A DNA stretch of 64,000 nt, from positions 310,001 through 374,000 of the forward strand of contig JBDXCG010000004.1 in assembly GCA_039980455.1 (NCBI GenBank), written 5' to 3'. A model generated the notes under the pieces. The model was given only the letters and a program-made list of their open reading frames with translations. It had not been told where the DNA came from and searched no databases. The stretch is from CALINF01 sp039980455. Its GTDB lineage: Bacteria; Pseudomonadota; Gammaproteobacteria; Pseudomonadales; Halieaceae. Below are positions 61,350 through 64,000 of the stretch, in pieces. Within the stretch, counting starts at the first letter, position 1. The number at the start of each line of letters is the position of its first letter. Made by a program: the position numbers and the translations under genes.

Positions 61350-61826
61350 ATGAAACTGGATCGTATCGATCGTCGAATTCTAGATATCATGCAACGCGAT
61401 GGGCGCATCAGTAACCTGGAGTTGTCCGAGGCCGTTGGTCTGTCGCCAACGCCCTGCTCCCGGCGCGTCAAACGGCTGCAAGACTCAGGGCTGATAGACG
61501 CTCATGTAACGCTGCTCAATCAGTCTCGCCTGGGCCTGAAGCTCACAGCGTACATCGGTATCTCAATGGACCGACACACCCCGGAGCGCTTTGAGGCATT
61601 TGAGCAACAAGTTATCGAATATCCAGAAGTGATGGAGTGCTCTGTGGTGACGGGCCAAAGCGCTGACTATCTGCTAAAAGCCGTATTGCCTGACATGGAA
61701 TATTACGAACGCTTTCTATTGGGCAAGCTCACCCGAATTCCGGGCGTGACAGGTGTTCACTCGAGCTTCGAGCTACGCAGGGTCGTCCAGCGCACCGTAT
61801 TACCCCTGACGCACGTCTCCGAGTAA
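61350..61826 (+). CDS. Lrp/AsnC family transcriptional regulator
   Basis: 158 residues. N-terminal helix-turn-helix (KLDRIDRRILDIMQRDGRISNLELSEAVGLSPTPCSRRVKRL), then a linker and the RAM/AsnC ligand-binding domain (~70-150; YPEVMECSVVTGQSADYLLKAV, LTRIPGVTGVHSSF). It is divergent from leuA and preceded by AGAAAGAGG. Lrp-family proteins sense amino acids, so a role in leuA control, self-control, or both is likely but unproven. It is not clearly the global Lrp; the sequence could equally be a local regulator. Confidence 0.93.
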   Translation: MKLDRIDRRILDIMQRDGRISNLELSEAVGLSPTPCSRRVKRLQDSGLIDAHVTLLNQSRLGLKLTAYIGISMDRHTPERFEAFEQQVIEYPEVMECSVVTGQSADYLLKAVLPDMEYYERFLLGKLTRIPGVTGVHSSFELRRVVQRTVLPLTHVSE

Positions 61827-61861
61827 GTAAGCGCAAACTTCCGCTAGGCCGCCCAGATTAC

Positions 61862-63709
61862 CTATAGTCGCTCGGCAGTCAACGACCAAGGCGGGAAGTC
61901 ACCGCAGCCCATGGCCTGGTATTCTGTGTTGTCATAGAAGTCATCAATGCCGCCATTGTCGAGGAACAATCGGACATACATTTCGCACAAGTTTCGAGCA
62001 TCCGTAATCTGTTTATCCTGTTTGAGCCGCTGCTTAAGTGCTGCCACAGTCACTCCCTCATCGCTCAGGCGCAAGCCGCCCCCAGCATCAGTATCCAGCA
62101 GCATCATCTTTCCTGCACTGCTGACCCAGGAGCGCCACTGGGGCAACTCACCCGCGCGGCCTCTGGCAGGGTCACTGGTATAGGCGAACTGCGTCCAGTA
62201 GCTCAGCATCGCTGAGGACAGCTGCGCAACGCCCGGCGCATTCTTTTCGTTAAAGAGGCCTGGAACCGCGCGACTCACCATAGGGCCAAAAAGAAAATCC
62301 AGCTCCATACCGTGGGGAGCGCCCAATAGTGTTGGATAGTCCACAAGCCAGTTGCTGGGCCCCTCGTCCCAGTCAAAGCGATAAGCAAATACCGGCACGT
62401 CTGCACCGGATTCTTGTATGACCGCAGCAACTTCGTCCACCGCCATGGCTTTCCAACGGTCACTAAGATAACTCGCCACCAATTCATATCGCTCTTTATC
62501 GCGGATGACCGGAATCGCCCCGAAGAGCTGATTCACATAATTATCACTGACTGCCAGAAACAGCTTCATCTCATCGCGATTGCTGCCTGTAATCAATGGC
62601 ACACGATTCCACTGCGAGGGTTGTGCAAACACACGTAGCAATGGCTCTGAGGGTAAGACAGTGCCATCTCGATAGTGCTGAGGAATACCATGTCGGGCCT
62701 GTGACGCCTGCAGTGGTAACAGTAATTGCTCTGTTGAGAGCTCACGCATGAACGAGGCAAGCTCGTCGCCGGGAAGCGAAGATTGTAGCGACCGGGCCTG
62801 ATCTGCGTCCGCAGCGCGATCAGTAGCCAGTAGCCATTTCGCTAACACCTCACGACCACTATTAGCGTGACCTGGCTTGGGGTCATCAACAAAGTTCTCA
62901 GCACGCGACCGATTGCTGGTACCCACACTGCCACTCTGGGCTATCGCCTTATGGAACAATCCCTTTGCTTGAGGAGAAGCCAGTAACGCAAATACATTCC
63001 GCCCGCCAGCCGATTCACCGAAAATGGTGACGTTGCCCGGGTCTCCACCGAAGCTCGCAATATTGCTGTGGACCCACTGCAGCGCCATGATCATATCGAG
63101 AATGCCGAAGTTGCCCGACGCGCCCCCGGGATTGCGTGCATCCTCGCGCAACGCAGGATGGCTGAGCCACCCCAGAATGCCTAGACGATAGTTGATAGAC
63201 ACCAGGACTACGTCACGCTCAGCCGCGATATCAGTTCCAGAGTAGCCGCTGCCACTACCGACTGTATTACCACCCCCATGAATCCAGAACATCACTGGCA
63301 ACGGGTTATCGGGCGATGCATCTCGCGGCACATAGATGTCCAGGGTCAGGCAATCTTCATCACCCAATATTGTGTCGTCACTTTCCATCGGCAAACCCGA
63401 TAGCGGGCTGGGAAACTGCGGGCAAACGTTTCCGTGTGCAAGTGCTGGGCGGACTTCAGACCAGGGCACCGGCTGTTCAGGAGCGCGCCAACGCAAATCA
63501 CCAACCGGTGGTGAAGCATAAGGAACACCCAACCAGGCAAGTGTGCTCTTTTCACCCGCCACTCCAATGATCGGCCCTGAGGTGGTGTAGCGCAGGCTTG
63601 CTGGGTCTGAGTCTGGCAGTGTCGGGGTATCGTTTCCGCCCAAAAAAAAGTCCAGCGAAAGGCCCAAGACGACCAGTACAACACCCACCAGAAGCAACAC
63701 TTTGTTCAA
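61862..63709 (-). CDS. Type-B carboxylesterase with N-terminal membrane anchor
   Basis: 615 residues. A hydrophobic segment (residues ~3-24, VLLLVGVVLVVLGLSLDFFLG) without a clear cleavage site suggests a membrane-anchored periplasmic enzyme. The alpha/beta-hydrolase domain shows EDCLTLDIYVP, the oxyanion hole WIHGGGNTVGSG, nucleophile Ser in FGESAGGRN, Glu in GSNRDEMKLF and His in GAPHGMELDFLFG. The final ~60 residues are a C-terminal extension. The substrate is unknown; the family covers esters from lipids to xenobiotics. It is convergent with the Lrp-like gene. Confidence 0.9.
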   Translation of the reverse strand: MNKVLLLVGVVLVVLGLSLDFFLGGNDTPTLPDSDPASLRYTTSGPIIGVAGEKSTLAWLGVPYASPPVGDLRWRAPEQPVPWSEVRPALAHGNVCPQFPSPLSGLPMESDDTILGDEDCLTLDIYVPRDASPDNPLPVMFWIHGGGNTVGSGSGYSGTDIAAERDVVLVSINYRLGILGWLSHPALREDARNPGGASGNFGILDMIMALQWVHSNIASFGGDPGNVTIFGESAGGRNVFALLASPQAKGLFHKAIAQSGSVGTSNRSRAENFVDDPKPGHANSGREVLAKWLLATDRAADADQARSLQSSLPGDELASFMRELSTEQLLLPLQASQARHGIPQHYRDGTVLPSEPLLRVFAQPSQWNRVPLITGSNRDEMKLFLAVSDNYVNQLFGAIPVIRDKERYELVASYLSDRWKAMAVDEVAAVIQESGADVPVFAYRFDWDEGPSNWLVDYPTLLGAPHGMELDFLFGPMVSRAVPGLFNEKNAPGVAQLSSAMLSYWTQFAYTSDPARGRAGELPQWRSWVSSAGKMMLLDTDAGGGLRLSDEGVTVAALKQRLKQDKQITDARNLCEMYVRLFLDNGGIDDFYDNTEYQAMGCGDFPPWSLTAERL

Positions 63710-63895
63710 CGTCTATCCCTCCCCTAAAATTGCGCCCTACTTTATCCCACCAAGCACCGGCAGGCGAGCTATCTACCCATAAGTCGCTGGTTACTCGCAA
63801 TTTTTGGATTCGACGCCAGCGCGCACGTTCATCAACACTGACCATGATGCAGCGCTATGGCATACTGGCCAGCCATCATTTTTGGAGTCGGCGCG

Positions 63896-64000
63896 TTGGT
63901 TTTCTCCTCAGACGTTACGCAACTGATTGGTAATACCCCTCTATTGCACTTGCGGCAGGCCTCAGAAGCCACTGGCTGCACAATCCTGGGCAAAGCCGAG
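63896..64000 (+). CDS. cysK: Cysteine synthase (O-acetylserine sulfhydrylase), 5' part only
   Basis: The frame from TTG 63896 reads MVFSSDVTQLIGNTPLLHLR and continues QASEATGCTILGKAE to the edge. This is the opening of CysK-type enzymes (IGNTPL...GCxILGKAE). GGAG lies 8 bases before the TTG, and this start gives the usual distance to IGNTPL. An in-frame ATG at 63857 exists but has no ribosome-binding site. The PLP lysine lies beyond the window, so CysK versus a related beta-synthase cannot be fully settled. Confidence 0.82.
   Translation, partial: MVFSSDVTQLIGNTPLLHLRQASEATGCTILGKAE

Noticed and set aside
1..64000. CRISPR arrays, insertion sequences, phage genes, restriction or toxin–antitoxin systems, tRNA or rRNA genes
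   Set aside because: No regularly spaced repeats, transposase/integrase motifs or tRNA-like folds were seen in reading the gaps; the genes are ordinary chromosomal ones. A tRNAscan/Infernal run would settle small RNAs.

Overview
The window reads as chromosomal core DNA of a marine-type gammaproteobacterium. Protein signatures and gene order resemble pseudomonads and the Halieaceae/OM60 group, but the exact taxon cannot be fixed from sequence alone. Examples are parE–cpdA–DUF1249 facing tolC, then waaA, hldE and an LPS block ending waaP-waaG-waaC-waaF-ilvE-glnE, and a PhoU-like–pit–argE–argA run. Genes are dense and base composition is even. I see no tRNA or rRNA gene, transposase, integrase, phage gene or CRISPR array.

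Layout. 1-86: start of a DUF1653 gene. 0.2-6.5 kb: LytS/LytTR two-component pair followed by an RND efflux pump and its fusion protein. 6.5-10.7 kb: selenium module (NADH-dehydrogenase–SelD fusion, mnmH) and rdgC. 10.9-14.8 kb: glyoxalase I, a sensor-phosphatase-kinase fusion with its STAS partner, and a glutamine amidotransferase. 15-17.9 kb: octahaem cytochrome–TPR protein and a YceI protein. 17.9-22.8 kb: parE, cpdA, DUF1249, tolC. 22.9-42 kb: LPS core and nucleotide-sugar region, including waaA, hldE, a four-gene dTDP-rhamnose set split into two convergent pairs, three sugar-kinase-fold proteins, and a translationally coupled glycosyltransferase–methyltransferase–six-hairpin trio of unknown product. 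42-47.7 kb: ilvE, glnE and an orphan GspE/PilB ATPase. 47.8-54.3 kb: phosphate uptake, argE, argA, ilvD. 54.3-61.8 kb: lipoprotein, diguanylate cyclase, VOC protein, serine/threonine dehydratase, Na+:alanine symporter, leuA and a divergent AsnC/Lrp regulator. 61.9-64 kb: anchored type-B carboxylesterase and the start of cysK.

Themes. Envelope building dominates (LPS core, rhamnose, TolC, RND pump). Amino-acid synthesis (ilvE, ilvD, leuA, argA, argE, cysK) forms the second theme. Three signalling modules are present: LytS/LytTR, the phosphatase/anti-sigma/STAS partner switch, and a membrane GGDEF protein.

Most interesting non-gene signals: a structured leuA 5' leader with a leucine-rich small ORF and two mutually exclusive hairpins; phased AT-rich inverted repeats between leuA and the AsnC/Lrp gene; two apparently leaderless promoters; two places where a good Shine-Dalgarno precedes an in-frame ATC; and an RND pump whose proton-relay residues differ from AcrB.
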